Of a DNA stretch of 63,533 nucleotides, positions 41,345 through 49,786 are shown piece after piece; positions within the stretch are counted from its first letter, which is position 1, and each line of letters starts with the position of its first letter. Location of the stretch: IMG/VR virus record IMGVR_UViG_3300010157_000065, positions 1 to 63,533 of that record. One strand, 5' to 3'. Source of the stretch: a virus. The position numbers were made by a program, and so were the translations under genes. A model generated the notes under the pieces. The model had not been told where the DNA came from. It did no database searches and worked only from the letters and a program-made list of their open reading frames with translations.

Positions 41345-41872
41345 ATGGAAAATACTATCATTGACAACCAATCAAAATGCCTAAGACTTATTGAGCATGA
41401 AAAATCATTATTTTTTTTTAATGGTATTCAATATGAAGAACCTTCTCTTGAAGAATTAAAGAATATAAAAAAATTAATAGAGTCAAATATAAAAAATTAT
41501 GATTCTGTATCTTCAAATATAAAATATTACAACGAATGTATTTACGAAGATTTATTTCCTACTATTAAACGTAAATATATCAATGAACCTAAAAAAACTA
41601 TTAGTGGAATTATATACATATTAAAATGCGAGAGAACAAAACTATATAAAATAGGATTAACCTCTACAAAAATAGATTCAAGACTTAAATCTTTGAAAAC
41701 TGCAAATCCAAGTATAAGTTTAGTTAAATATTATTCAGGAATTACAGATATATATTCTGAAGAAAAAAAATTGCATAATTTATTTGCTGATAAAAGAATA
41801 GATGGAGAATGGTTTGAATTAGATGATTCTGACTTAAATACTATAGACTGGTTTTTTAATATACCTTTTTAA
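41345..41872 (+). CDS. T5orf172-type GIY-YIG nuclease
   Basis: A 175-residue protein. The C-terminal 80 residues (about 95-175) are a T5orf172/MUG113 domain: SGIIYILKCERTKLYKIGLT has the YI-L and YKIG core, SRLKSLKTANPSISLVKYYS follows, and EKKLHNLFADKRIDGEWFEL closes it with the conserved GEWFEL. The N-terminal part is a helical region that may bind DNA or RNA. Such nucleases are common mobile or host-attack genes in phages. Together with the gene at 32167 it is preceded by a kissing-loop RNA. Confidence 0.8.
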   Translation: MENTIIDNQSKCLRLIEHEKSLFFFNGIQYEEPSLEELKNIKKLIESNIKNYDSVSSNIKYYNECIYEDLFPTIKRKYINEPKKTISGIIYILKCERTKLYKIGLTSTKIDSRLKSLKTANPSISLVKYYSGITDIYSEEKKLHNLFADKRIDGEWFELDDSDLNTIDWFFNIPF

Positions 41873-41874
41873 TT

Positions 41875-42765
41875 ATGAGTGGATGGATAAAAATACATAG
41901 AGAAATAAAAAATCATTGGATTTGGAATAATACAGAATACTTTAAATGGTGGATGGATATTTTATTGGAAGCTAATTATCTTCCTAGTAAGGTAGTTATA
42001 AAAGGAACTATTTATGAGTGCGGAAGAGGTGAAAAACTATACTCTTTAGATACTTGGGCAAGTAGATGGAATACCAATAAAAGTAAGGTTAGAAGGTTTT
42101 TAAATCTGTTACAAAATGACTCAATGATAGAGATTAAAAACGAAACGCAAACGACACGTATAACTATCTGTAATTACGATGATTACCAAGATAAAGAAAA
42201 CGCAAGTGAAACGCAAATGAAACGCAAACGAAACGCAAGTGAAACGCATTTGACACCAATTAAAGAAAGAAAAGAAATAAAGAAAGATAATCTTTTAGTA
42301 GAAGTTGATAGAAATGGTCTTGATGATGCCACAAAAACATACTACGATATTGCAATTGGCTTTCAAAGAGTATTTATTCTTAATAAAAAATCTTTAGGAC
42401 TTACTAATTTTGAAGATCAAAATAATGCTACATTTAAAAGTTATGTCGAGCCTATTAGATTAGCATTTGAAAAAGATAAAAGAACCAGAGATGACTTTGC
42501 TAAGATATTTATATTTCTTCAGTCAGATGAGTTTTGGATGAAGAACATTATGTCTACATCTAAACTAAGAGAAAAAATGGGTGATTTATTAATTAAAGCA
42601 TCAAAACTTAAAGCTAAACAAGCTAAACTACCTGATGACTGGTATTCAAGAGAACTAACTACAGAACAACAATCACTACTATCACCTGAGCAATTAAAAA
42701 GATGGAAAGAAAATAAGGTTAGGTTAGGTGTTGAGGGTGGATATTTAAAACCAATAGAAAGATAA
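41875..42765 (+). CDS. Replisome organiser / replication initiator
   Basis: A 296-residue protein with the N-terminal winged-helix module of phage replisome organisers. It begins GWIKIHREIKNHWIWNNTEY and then has TIYECGRGEKLYSLDTWASR followed by SKVRRFLNLLQNDSMIEIKN (about residues 42-86). A Lys-rich linker (ETQMKRKRNASETHLTPIKE) joins it to a helical C-terminal domain. In relatives it loads the helicase at the origin. It sits in the replication gene cluster, two bases after the nuclease gene. Confidence 0.75.
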   Translation: MSGWIKIHREIKNHWIWNNTEYFKWWMDILLEANYLPSKVVIKGTIYECGRGEKLYSLDTWASRWNTNKSKVRRFLNLLQNDSMIEIKNETQTTRITICNYDDYQDKENASETQMKRKRNASETHLTPIKERKEIKKDNLLVEVDRNGLDDATKTYYDIAIGFQRVFILNKKSLGLTNFEDQNNATFKSYVEPIRLAFEKDKRTRDDFAKIFIFLQSDEFWMKNIMSTSKLREKMGDLLIKASKLKAKQAKLPDDWYSRELTTEQQSLLSPEQLKRWKENKVRLGVEGGYLKPIER

Positions 42766-42768
42766 GAT

Positions 42769-43644
42769 ATGAAAAAAGTAATAGCGTGGTGGTCTGGTGG
42801 TATTACATCAGCAGTAACTTGTAAGATATGTATAGATACATACGGAGTTGAAAATGTAAGGGTTATTTTTATTGATACATTCAATGAAGATGAAGATACC
42901 TACAGATTTAAAAAAGATTGTGAGGTTTTATATGGTAAAGAAATAGAGACCATAACATTGATAGGTAAAAAATATAAATCTATTCAAGATGTATGGATAA
43001 AACACAAGTCATTAAACGTAGCTAAAGGTGCTGTATGTTCTTCTGAACTTAAAAGAAGTGTTAGAGAGAAATGGCAAAAGAATAATGAGTATGACCTACA
43101 AGCATTTGGTTTTGAAATAGAAGAGATTAATAGAGCAAAGTCTATGAAGTTAAACCATTCAAAAGCTAAACCTATATTCCCTTTATTGTTATATGGCTAT
43201 TCAAAAAAAGATTGTATTAAAATAATGGAGGACTATGGAGTTCAAGTTCCAAGAATGTATTACTTAGGTTTCCATAATAATAATTGTTTTAACACTGGAT
43301 GCGTTCAGGGAGGTATTGGTTATTGGCAAAAGATAAGAGATGAATATCCTGACAAGTTTAATGCTATGGCAGAGATGGAACATAAACTAACAGAACTTAA
43401 AGGTGAGCCTGTTACTATGCTTAAAGACCAAAGCAATGAAGCAAAACAATCTAAAAATCAGTTAATATTTTTAAAACCACATCCTGATTATCCTGCTATA
43501 AAAGATATATCTATGATTAAAGGTAGAGAAGTTAAACCTTTATTTGAGTGTAATGGTTTCTGTGGTGTAAATGATTTATCAGAGAGAACTGAAACTGAGA
43601 AAGAGATTAATTATGGACAATTAGATATGTTTGGAGATGAGTAA
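42769..43644 (+). CDS. PP-loop ATPase of the PAPS reductase family
   Basis: A 291-residue protein with the PP-loop SGGITSAVTCKI (about residues 9-20), which binds ATP and forms an adenylated intermediate, and a VIFIDTFNEDEDTYRF motif. Later CSSELKRSVREKW and a Cys pair in NNCFNTGCVQGGIGYW may hold a metal or an iron-sulphur cluster. Relatives include sulphate-activating reductases and DndC, which acts in DNA phosphorothioation. The phage branch has no assigned substrate. It lies between the replisome organiser and primase-helicase genes, which hints at DNA or nucleotide modification. Confidence 0.7.
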   Translation: MKKVIAWWSGGITSAVTCKICIDTYGVENVRVIFIDTFNEDEDTYRFKKDCEVLYGKEIETITLIGKKYKSIQDVWIKHKSLNVAKGAVCSSELKRSVREKWQKNNEYDLQAFGFEIEEINRAKSMKLNHSKAKPIFPLLLYGYSKKDCIKIMEDYGVQVPRMYYLGFHNNNCFNTGCVQGGIGYWQKIRDEYPDKFNAMAEMEHKLTELKGEPVTMLKDQSNEAKQSKNQLIFLKPHPDYPAIKDISMIKGREVKPLFECNGFCGVNDLSERTETEKEINYGQLDMFGDE

Positions 43645-45442
43645 TAGTAAAGTAACAGTATTCAAAGACCTCTTCTCTTTAAACACCCCAATGTATGTAG
43701 ACATAGATTATGTCCTACAAAGAATACAAGAGGAAGTATGTAGTGAGTTGGTCAATAAGATTAGACAAGAGAAAGACAAGAGCAGTCGTAACATCCTTAA
43801 AAAGAAGTTGCCTTGTGTGTTATTCTCTGGAGAGTTTAGCAGTAGAGCAGATAACGCCTTAGTTCAGCACAGCGGTTTTATATGCTTAGACTTCGATGGG
43901 TTTGAGGATCAAGAAGTCCTTACATTTTCCAAAGACTATTTAATAAAAGATAAGTACACTTACTCTGTATTTACTTCTCCTAGTGGTGATGGTCTTAAAG
44001 TAATTGTCAAAATACCAGACGACTTTGAAAACCATAGGTCTTACTTCAATGGTCTTAAAGAATACTACAATAGTCCATACTTCGATGAGAGTTGTGTTAA
44101 TGAGAGTAGGATATGTTATATGTCATCTGACAAAGACATCCACATACAGAAAGATAGCGAGGTATTCTCTACTAAAGCAAAACCAAGAGAGTATGTACAG
44201 AAACAAAGTATATCGCATATCGCAATTAAAGATGATGACAGAGTTATCAAAGGTCTTTTAAAGTGGTGGGAAGATAAGTACGGAATGGTAGAAGGGGAAA
44301 GAAACAGAAATGTTTTCATTCTATCTATGGCACTCAATGAGTTTGGTATCTCTGAAATGGAAGCCAAGAGTGTATGTATGCAGTTTGCACATCAAGGTTT
44401 TGACGAGGAAGAAATAAAGGCGTGTGTAGAGAGTGCATATAGAAAATCACATTTGTTTAATACCAAATCATTTACCGATGATGAGAGGTTTGATAACTAC
44501 TCACCTTCATCAGTAGAAACCTATGAAAAGACAAGGGTAAACTTCCATAACATTTATGAGAGTGCATTTGTAGATGTAAAGAAGAAGATAGAGTTCCCTC
44601 CAGTAGCAATAAGTATGGGAACATACAACTACAATGGTAAACAATTCCCTATACCCTTTGGAACATACGGTAACTTCTCTTGCATAGTTGGTGCATCTAA
44701 ATCTAAAAAGACTTTCTTAAAGAGTTTGATTATGGCATCATACATTGGAGGGAACTCTTCTATGTACGCTAGTAGTATTAAAAGCCACAGAGAAAGGGAT
44801 ATGTTTGTAATAGACTTGGATACTGAGCAATCAGCCTGGCACGCACAGAATGTATTTAAAAGGACTATGAAGATGGTAGGGTGTGAAGACTATGAGTTCT
44901 ACAAACCTTTTGCTTTAAGACCATACGACCCTAAGCAAAGACTAGAGTTTATAGAGTGGTTGATTTATGAAAGCGATATGCGTGATAACATTGGTCTTGT
45001 AGGTATAGATGGTCTTGCAGATTTAGTTGATGATTTTAATGATTTAAAGGAGAGTCAGAAAGCTATACAGAAAGTAATGAAGTGGACCGATGACAAACAA
45101 TTTCACCTTACAACTATCCTTCACTCTAACTACGGAAGTGCTAAAGCTGTTGGACATATTGGAAGTAGTATGCTAAAGAAAGCCGAGACAGTTTGCTCAG
45201 TAGTTAATACAGATGGTATTGTTACTGCTACATTTACACATACAAGAGGTTTTCCAATAGAGAGTTTCTCTTATGATGTACAAAAAGAAACTGGTCTACC
45301 TTTTATTATTGGAGACAATTCTTTAGACAATAACTACATACCATCATCGACAAAAAAAGAATTTATTACAGAGGATAAACCCCTCCCATTTATTAACCCA
45401 TCTGATGCGTTTGATAACCCATTAGATAGTATTCCGTTTTAA
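43637..45442 (+). CDS. VirE_N-type primase-helicase
   Basis: About 601 residues from the ATG at 43637 (MSNSKVTVFKDLFSLNTPMY), which overlaps the upstream stop. A TTG at 43631 is the alternative. The N-terminal half is a VirE_N (BT4734-like) domain, with CVLFSGEFSSRADNALVQHS, GFICLDFDGFEDQE and YSVFTSPSGDGLKVIVKIP (about residues 60-150), typical of Bacteroidetes mobile-element primases. The C-terminal half is a RecA-like helicase: FGNFSC-like strand, then VGASKSKKTFLKSLIMASYI (about 350-369), VIDLDTEQSAWHAQNVFKRT and LVGIDGLADLVDDFND. The nucleotide loop GASKSKKT lacks the second Gly of a canonical Walker A. Replication depends on this protein and the host polymerase. Confidence 0.8.
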   Translation: MSNSKVTVFKDLFSLNTPMYVDIDYVLQRIQEEVCSELVNKIRQEKDKSSRNILKKKLPCVLFSGEFSSRADNALVQHSGFICLDFDGFEDQEVLTFSKDYLIKDKYTYSVFTSPSGDGLKVIVKIPDDFENHRSYFNGLKEYYNSPYFDESCVNESRICYMSSDKDIHIQKDSEVFSTKAKPREYVQKQSISHIAIKDDDRVIKGLLKWWEDKYGMVEGERNRNVFILSMALNEFGISEMEAKSVCMQFAHQGFDEEEIKACVESAYRKSHLFNTKSFTDDERFDNYSPSSVETYEKTRVNFHNIYESAFVDVKKKIEFPPVAISMGTYNYNGKQFPIPFGTYGNFSCIVGASKSKKTFLKSLIMASYIGGNSSMYASSIKSHRERDMFVIDLDTEQSAWHAQNVFKRTMKMVGCEDYEFYKPFALRPYDPKQRLEFIEWLIYESDMRDNIGLVGIDGLADLVDDFNDLKESQKAIQKVMKWTDDKQFHLTTILHSNYGSAKAVGHIGSSMLKKAETVCSVVNTDGIVTATFTHTRGFPIESFSYDVQKETGLPFIIGDNSLDNNYIPSSTKKEFITEDKPLPFINPSDAFDNPLDSIPF

Positions 45443-45466
45443 ATAAAATATACCATTTTAAATTAG

Positions 45467-45474
45467 TATATTTG
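45467..45474 (+). promoter_or_regulatory. -7 box TATATTTG for the HNH gene
   Basis: TATATTTG followed by TA lies 15 bases before the ATG at 45490 in a 47-base gap. It gives the endonuclease gene a short leader and independent expression. Confidence 0.6.
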
Positions 45475-45489
45475 TAAAAAAAATAAATT

Positions 45490-45993
45490 ATGTTATTAGA
45501 GAAAAAATGTTTTAAGTGTAATGAAGTAAAAATTATTGATGATTTTTATAAGCATAGTAAAATGAAAGATGGACATTTAAATAAATGTAAAGAATGTTCT
45601 AAAAAAGAAAGTAAAAAAATTTACAGTAAAAATTACTTAGATAAAGAATGGGTTATTAAAGAAAGAAAAAGGTGTGTTGAAAGAAACAAAAGATTAAATT
45701 ATAATAAAAAATATTTTTTAGATTCTTTACTTGATTATTCTAAATATAAAAATGCAAGGAGAAAATATAAGATTTTAAAACCGTATGAAGTACATCATTG
45801 GAATTATAATTTTGGACACGAAGAAGACTTTATTGTTTTAGAATTAAAGGAACATAGAAAAGCGCATACTTTTTTAATTAGAAATAAGGGAGAGTATTTA
45901 TTTAAAGATGAATTTAATAATATTTTAGATACTAAAAAAAAGCATATAGATTACTTGAATAAAAAAGGAATAATAATTTTTAGAGAATTTTAA
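45490..45993 (+). CDS. HNH homing endonuclease
   Basis: A 167-residue protein with an N-terminal zinc ribbon, KKCFKCNEVKIIDDFYKHSK and GHLNKCKECSKKESKK (Cys pairs about residues 7-10 and 35-38), and an HNH nuclease region, YEVHHWNYNFGHEEDFIVLE and KEHRKAHTF (about 100-130), with the two-His core. This is a free-standing homing endonuclease, very A-rich in its codons compared with its neighbours, as expected of a recently inserted mobile gene. It has its own promoter. Confidence 0.8.
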   Translation: MLLEKKCFKCNEVKIIDDFYKHSKMKDGHLNKCKECSKKESKKIYSKNYLDKEWVIKERKRCVERNKRLNYNKKYFLDSLLDYSKYKNARRKYKILKPYEVHHWNYNFGHEEDFIVLELKEHRKAHTFLIRNKGEYLFKDEFNNILDTKKKHIDYLNKKGIIIFREF

Positions 45994-45995
45994 TT

Positions 45996-46205
45996 ATGAG
46001 AAGTTTAGAAGAAGAATTTAGAGAGAAGTTACAAGGACATTTATCCGATGAGAAAACAGAGATTGATGTTAGAATTGCTGTAAAAATAGCAGATGAATTT
46101 GCTATTGGATTTGCAGAGTGGGCTATTACTAAAAATATGGGTGTAAATAAATTTACTTTATATGAAGGAGAATTAGAAATCTATAAAAAAGAAAAAGGAT
46201 TATGA
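45996..46205 (+). CDS. Small acidic protein
   Basis: A 69-residue protein (MRSLEEEFREKLQGHLSDEK) with one long helix followed by AIGFAEWAITKNMGVNKFTL. It precedes a membrane micropeptide with a four-base overlap. No family is recognised. Confidence 0.5.
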   Translation: MRSLEEEFREKLQGHLSDEKTEIDVRIAVKIADEFAIGFAEWAITKNMGVNKFTLYEGELEIYKKEKGL

Positions 46206-46270
46206 TACACTTTTATTTCATTGTAATAATCATAGGTTTAGCAGCAATTTACGATAACACTAAAGAATAA
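46202..46270 (+). CDS. Single-span membrane micropeptide
   Basis: A 22-residue peptide with IHFYFIVIIIGLAAIY as a membrane helix and the tail DNTKE. The start overlaps the preceding stop (ATGA). It is the second of several such peptides in this block, which makes chance less likely. Confidence 0.35.
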   Translation: MIHFYFIVIIIGLAAIYDNTKE

Positions 46271-46274
46271 TATT

Positions 46275-46475
46275 ATGAGTAGTCCAAAAGAAAAAGCAGT
46301 AGAGCTATATGAAAAGTATTTTTATATTATACCATCAACTATTGATGATTATTTTTCAGATAGTTTAGCCAAAAAATGCGCATTAATAACAGTTGATGAG
46401 GTACTAGAAAATTCACATACAAATGTATTTACAAAGTATTGGGAAGAAGTTAAACAAGAAATAGAGTGGTTGTAA
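46275..46475 (+). CDS. Small helical protein
   Basis: A 66-residue protein (MSSPKEKAVELYEKYFYIIP) with DSLAKKCALITVDEVLENSH and a C-terminal WEEVKQEIEWL. It matches the product of 28296-28544 in its KKCALI-V-E and EEV/VREEIE parts, so the two are likely paralogues placed in different operons. This type of small helical protein is common in flavobacterial phages as I recall. Its stop overlaps the next start (TAATG). Confidence 0.55.
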   Translation: MSSPKEKAVELYEKYFYIIPSTIDDYFSDSLAKKCALITVDEVLENSHTNVFTKYWEEVKQEIEWL

Positions 46476-46759
46476 TGGCTAAAAGAGTTGTAAAAGTATT
46501 CTCTCCAAAACCAGAACAATTGTCTCACGCTAGATTCTCAAACAGTAAAGGTATAGCAATATGTATTCAACCTATACCTGATAGAAGTGGTAGTTACTGG
46601 GTAGAGAAACACTTAATAGAGGAATACAAAGAAGTACAGTTTTTAAGGGTGGACCAATCTAAGAAAGATACCCCTGCAAATAGAATGGTATTCAACGAAT
46701 ATGATGGGCAAGCAAAGTGCTTTGAGATGTATGAAATGTTTTATAATAAAAATAATTAA
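46475..46759 (+). CDS. Small conserved-type protein
   Basis: A 94-residue protein from the ATG at 46475 (MAKRVVKVFSPKPEQLSHAR), overlapping the preceding stop by one base. It has ICIQPIPDRSGSYWVEKHLI and an EYDGQAKCFEMYEMF end. It has a compact beta-alpha layout. No function is recognised. Confidence 0.5.
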   Translation: MAKRVVKVFSPKPEQLSHARFSNSKGIAICIQPIPDRSGSYWVEKHLIEEYKEVQFLRVDQSKKDTPANRMVFNEYDGQAKCFEMYEMFYNKNN

Positions 46760-46844
46760 CAATTTAATTGTGTTATTAGTTATTTCTATATACTTTTGGA
46801 GAAATAATTTAAAACACCATGAGAAACCAAAACAATTTTATTAA
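46731..46844 (+). CDS. Possible single-span membrane protein
   Basis: A 37-residue frame (MKCFIIKIINNLIVLLVISI, then YFWRNNLKHHEKPKQFY) with one clear membrane helix and a basic tail. It overlaps the end of the preceding gene by 29 bases and the start of the next by 26, filling an otherwise empty gap. The plausible topology is its only support. Confidence 0.35.
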   Translation: MKCFIIKIINNLIVLLVISIYFWRNNLKHHEKPKQFY

Positions 46845-46983
46845 CCACGTTACAAAACAAATCAATGATTTAACTGATGTAATTATCGAGGAACTATACG
46901 AAGACGAGAGTGATGTACTTCCTGATGCAGTAGATGATTTGACAGAGATTTTGAAACAATTAAAGCAGGATTATGAGCGATAA
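46819..46983 (+). CDS. Small acidic protein
   Basis: A 54-residue protein (MRNQNNFINHVTKQINDLTD) that is acidic and helical. Its last 11 bases overlap the start of the phosphoesterase gene, so it is probably translated with it. Confidence 0.5.
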   Translation: MRNQNNFINHVTKQINDLTDVIIEELYEDESDVLPDAVDDLTEILKQLKQDYER

Positions 46984-48274
46984 GAAAACTAAAAAGTATT
47001 CCAAAGAGTTAGTAAGCAGAGCAACAGAACTTTTAAAAGAAGGTTTTAATATTACAAAAGCATCTGAAATAGTATGTGAAGAGTTTGAGATTAAATATAA
47101 TGATACTGTTAGAAGATCTATATCAAAAACATTACAAAGAAATAAAGTAGATAATGATTTAGAGAATGAAACAACTACTGATACAAGTCAGTACAAGTCA
47201 GATTTATCTAGTATGCCATCAGCATGGTCTTCAGAAAATAAAAGATTTTATTCTATTGAAGAATATTGTGATGTATATGGATTAGATAAAAACTCAGTTA
47301 AGAGTTCTAAATTAGTTAGTCATAATGCTTCACACATGGTTTACAACATAGCTTTCTTTACAGATGAGGAAGAAGCAGTTATAGAGGTAGGTGAAAATTT
47401 AGAGGAGATTATACGGAAGTATATAAATCCAATTGAAGTTGAAACATCATCTATTGGAGTGTCAGAATACTTTGATAGACTTGTTTATACAGATACACAT
47501 ATAGCTATGAATGTTCAAGGTAAAGACGGAGATCCTTTATATGATGGAAAATGGGATGAAGAAGAAGTTTTAGGTAGGCTTTCAAGTATGATAGCTCACA
47601 TCAAAACATTTAAGTCATCTAATTTTTTAATCATTGATGATTTAGGAGATTTCATGGATGGTCTAGGAGGACAGACAACAAGAAAAGGACACGAGCTTCC
47701 TCAAAATATGAATGATAAAGAAGCATTTGATTTGGCATTAAAATTTAAAATAGCATTAGTAGATGCATTGGTTTTAGAGTATGATGAAATAATATGTAAT
47801 AATATTACTAATGATAATCATAGTGGTGTATTCTCTTATTTTGTTTCTTCTGCTGTTAAGGGTATTTTAGAGCAAAGGTATCCTGGAAAAGTTAAGGTTA
47901 ATTCTGTTAAAAAATTCATGCACCATTATTCTGTTCACAATCATACGTTTGTAATTTCTCATGGTAAAGACATAGGAGAAAACAAGTTTGGATTTAAACC
48001 AAAACTAGACGCTATACAAGCTGAAAAAATTGATCAATACTGCAAAGAACATAAGTTATACAATGGAAACTTTATAGAGTTCTCTAAAGGAGATAGTCAT
48101 CAAGCAATTTATGATGATACCACAAGTAATGATTTTAGTTATTATAATTACCCTGCATTTTCACCTCCATCAAACTGGGTTAAGACAAACTTTAAGAATA
48201 GCAAATCAGGGTTTAATTTCTTTAACATAAGTAAAGATAGTAACATTAAAATATCAATACCTTATTGGTTTTAA
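46973..48274 (+). CDS. Calcineurin-like metallophosphoesterase with N-terminal helix-turn-helix
   Basis: A 433-residue protein. Residues 10-60 form a helix-turn-helix-like region (LLKEGFNITKASEIVCEEFE). The catalytic part has the metal-binding signature of the calcineurin-like family in order: YTDTHIAM (D-x-H, about residue 170), LIIDDLGDFMDG (GD-type block), NITNDNHSG (N-D-x-H), FVISHGKD and FSKGDSHQ (His ligands). Phage members of this family cleave phosphodiester bonds, possibly in DNA processing, but the substrate is not known. It is directly followed by a LAGLIDADG gene. Confidence 0.75.
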   Translation: MSDKKTKKYSKELVSRATELLKEGFNITKASEIVCEEFEIKYNDTVRRSISKTLQRNKVDNDLENETTTDTSQYKSDLSSMPSAWSSENKRFYSIEEYCDVYGLDKNSVKSSKLVSHNASHMVYNIAFFTDEEEAVIEVGENLEEIIRKYINPIEVETSSIGVSEYFDRLVYTDTHIAMNVQGKDGDPLYDGKWDEEEVLGRLSSMIAHIKTFKSSNFLIIDDLGDFMDGLGGQTTRKGHELPQNMNDKEAFDLALKFKIALVDALVLEYDEIICNNITNDNHSGVFSYFVSSAVKGILEQRYPGKVKVNSVKKFMHHYSVHNHTFVISHGKDIGENKFGFKPKLDAIQAEKIDQYCKEHKLYNGNFIEFSKGDSHQAIYDDTTSNDFSYYNYPAFSPPSNWVKTNFKNSKSGFNFFNISKDSNIKISIPYWF

Positions 48275-48280
48275 AATATT

Positions 48281-49144
48281 ATGGGTAAAATTTGGACACA
48301 AGAAGAAATACAGTTTTTAAGGGATAATTATCCTAATAAAGGAAGTAATTATTGTTCAACGTATTTAAACAGAAAAGTAAGCTCAATTCACTCTAAGTGT
48401 AGTTTATTAAGAATAGGTTTAAGTAAAGAATGTTTGTTTTTATCTAACAAAGAAACTCAGAAAAAGATAAACGATAAAAGACCTAATTCAGATTTTAATG
48501 TAAACATAGATCAGTTCTTAAATATTGAATCTCCAGATGTGGCTTATTTTTTAGGTTACTTATGGGCTGATGGATATATAGTAAGACAAGAAATTAGATT
48601 AAGTATCTTGACTTCAGATATGGATGTAATTAAACCTGTACTTAATAGAATTGGTAAGTGGAACTATAATGAAAGACAAAGAGAGAATAGAAAACCAATA
48701 TGCACAGCCATTACTAATAATAGAAAATTAGTTGATTTTTTAAAGGATAATGATTTTAAAATAAAGTCAGGTGCTTCAGCAGATAAAATATTAAGTAAAA
48801 TAAATGATTCTATAAAACACTATTTTTTTAGAGGGCTTATTGATGGTGATGGTTATATAAGAGAAAGAGGTTTGTCTATAAGTTCTAACTACATACAAGA
48901 TTGGAGTTACGTAACTAATGTAGCTGACGAGTTGAAAATAAAAAGCTATATATATAGAATTATTAGTGGAAAAAATAAATACTCTGCTTTAGAAATGAAC
49001 GGTGTTAATGGGTTATTGTTTGGAGATTATATCTACAAAGGTATAGATAAAGACAATATAGGACTAAAAAGAAAACATTTAAAATACTTAATATTAAAGA
49101 GTAGGGTGGATAATGGAAGAAAAAATAAAAAAGAAAAACTATGA
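48281..49144 (+). CDS. LAGLIDADG homing endonuclease
   Basis: A 287-residue protein with an N-terminal helix-turn-helix (WTQEEIQFLRDNYPNKGSNY). Two LAGLIDADG motifs follow, YFLGYLWADGYI (about residues 85-96) and FFRGLIDGDGYI (about 178-189), each carrying the catalytic Asp. One polypeptide therefore forms both halves of the active site. It is free-standing, six bases after the phosphoesterase gene, and not inside a split gene. Its codons are A-rich like the HNH gene. Confidence 0.88.
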   Translation: MGKIWTQEEIQFLRDNYPNKGSNYCSTYLNRKVSSIHSKCSLLRIGLSKECLFLSNKETQKKINDKRPNSDFNVNIDQFLNIESPDVAYFLGYLWADGYIVRQEIRLSILTSDMDVIKPVLNRIGKWNYNERQRENRKPICTAITNNRKLVDFLKDNDFKIKSGASADKILSKINDSIKHYFFRGLIDGDGYIRERGLSISSNYIQDWSYVTNVADELKIKSYIYRIISGKNKYSALEMNGVNGLLFGDYIYKGIDKDNIGLKRKHLKYLILKSRVDNGRKNKKEKL

Positions 49145-49287
49145 AAACACACACACAAAGTCCATTACAAAGAATAAAGAGAGTGATGGACTACTATTAC
49201 AAGCAAGGGCACAACTCAGAGAGAGTTAATAAAGTCTACAGAAATATAATTATAAACAGATTAAATAAAAAAAATGTACACAATTAA
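49141..49287 (+). CDS. Small basic protein
   Basis: A 48-residue basic protein (MKTHTQSPLQRIKRVMDYYY) that is helical. It is coupled to the LAGLIDADG gene by an ATGA overlap and overlaps the next start by 14 bases. The function is unknown. Confidence 0.5.
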   Translation: MKTHTQSPLQRIKRVMDYYYKQGHNSERVNKVYRNIIINRLNKKNVHN

Positions 49288-49786
49288 TCAAATAAAAGAA
49301 GATGTATCTGAGTTTTTTAATTTAGATTTGTCTTCTAAAACAAGAGACGCTAAACATTTCAGAGCTCGCTCAGTTTTCTATAAGCTATGTTTTAATTTAT
49401 ACTATAACCCAACCTATCAAGCAGTAGGAGAAGCTGTAAATAGAGACCATTCAACCGTTATTCACTCTATGAGAAATTGGGATAACAATCTAAGGTATGA
49501 CTCTAATATGAAGAAAGCTTATGAGGTATTACTTAATAAATATAAGAATTATGGGGATATGAGTTTCTCAAAGATACTTAAAGAGATTAACAAAAAAGAA
49601 GAGGAAGTCAATAGATTAAATAATGAAGTAGATTTTTTAAAAAATAAAAGTAATGATTCTGGATTTGAAGAAATAAATTGTCTAAAAGGATTATTACAAA
49701 ACTTAGATTACGATGAGCAAGTTCTGTTAAGGTTTAAATTACAAGCAGTGTACGAATTAAATAAAGGGAAGGTAAAAATTAAATAA
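49274..49786 (+). CDS. DnaA domain IV-like DNA-binding protein
   Basis: A 170-residue protein whose first 75 residues resemble the DNA-binding domain of the initiator DnaA. RDAKHFRARSVFYKLCFNLY is the first helix, and PTYQAVGEAVNRDHSTVIHS (about residues 49-68) matches the signature around G-x-x-RDHTTV-H. It lacks the AAA+ ATPase. The C-terminal part is a coiled coil (NKKEEEVNRLNNEVDFLKNK). It might bind DnaA-box-like sites in the phage genome to direct or block replication. Confidence 0.75.
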   Translation: MYTINQIKEDVSEFFNLDLSSKTRDAKHFRARSVFYKLCFNLYYNPTYQAVGEAVNRDHSTVIHSMRNWDNNLRYDSNMKKAYEVLLNKYKNYGDMSFSKILKEINKKEEEVNRLNNEVDFLKNKSNDSGFEEINCLKGLLQNLDYDEQVLLRFKLQAVYELNKGKVKIK

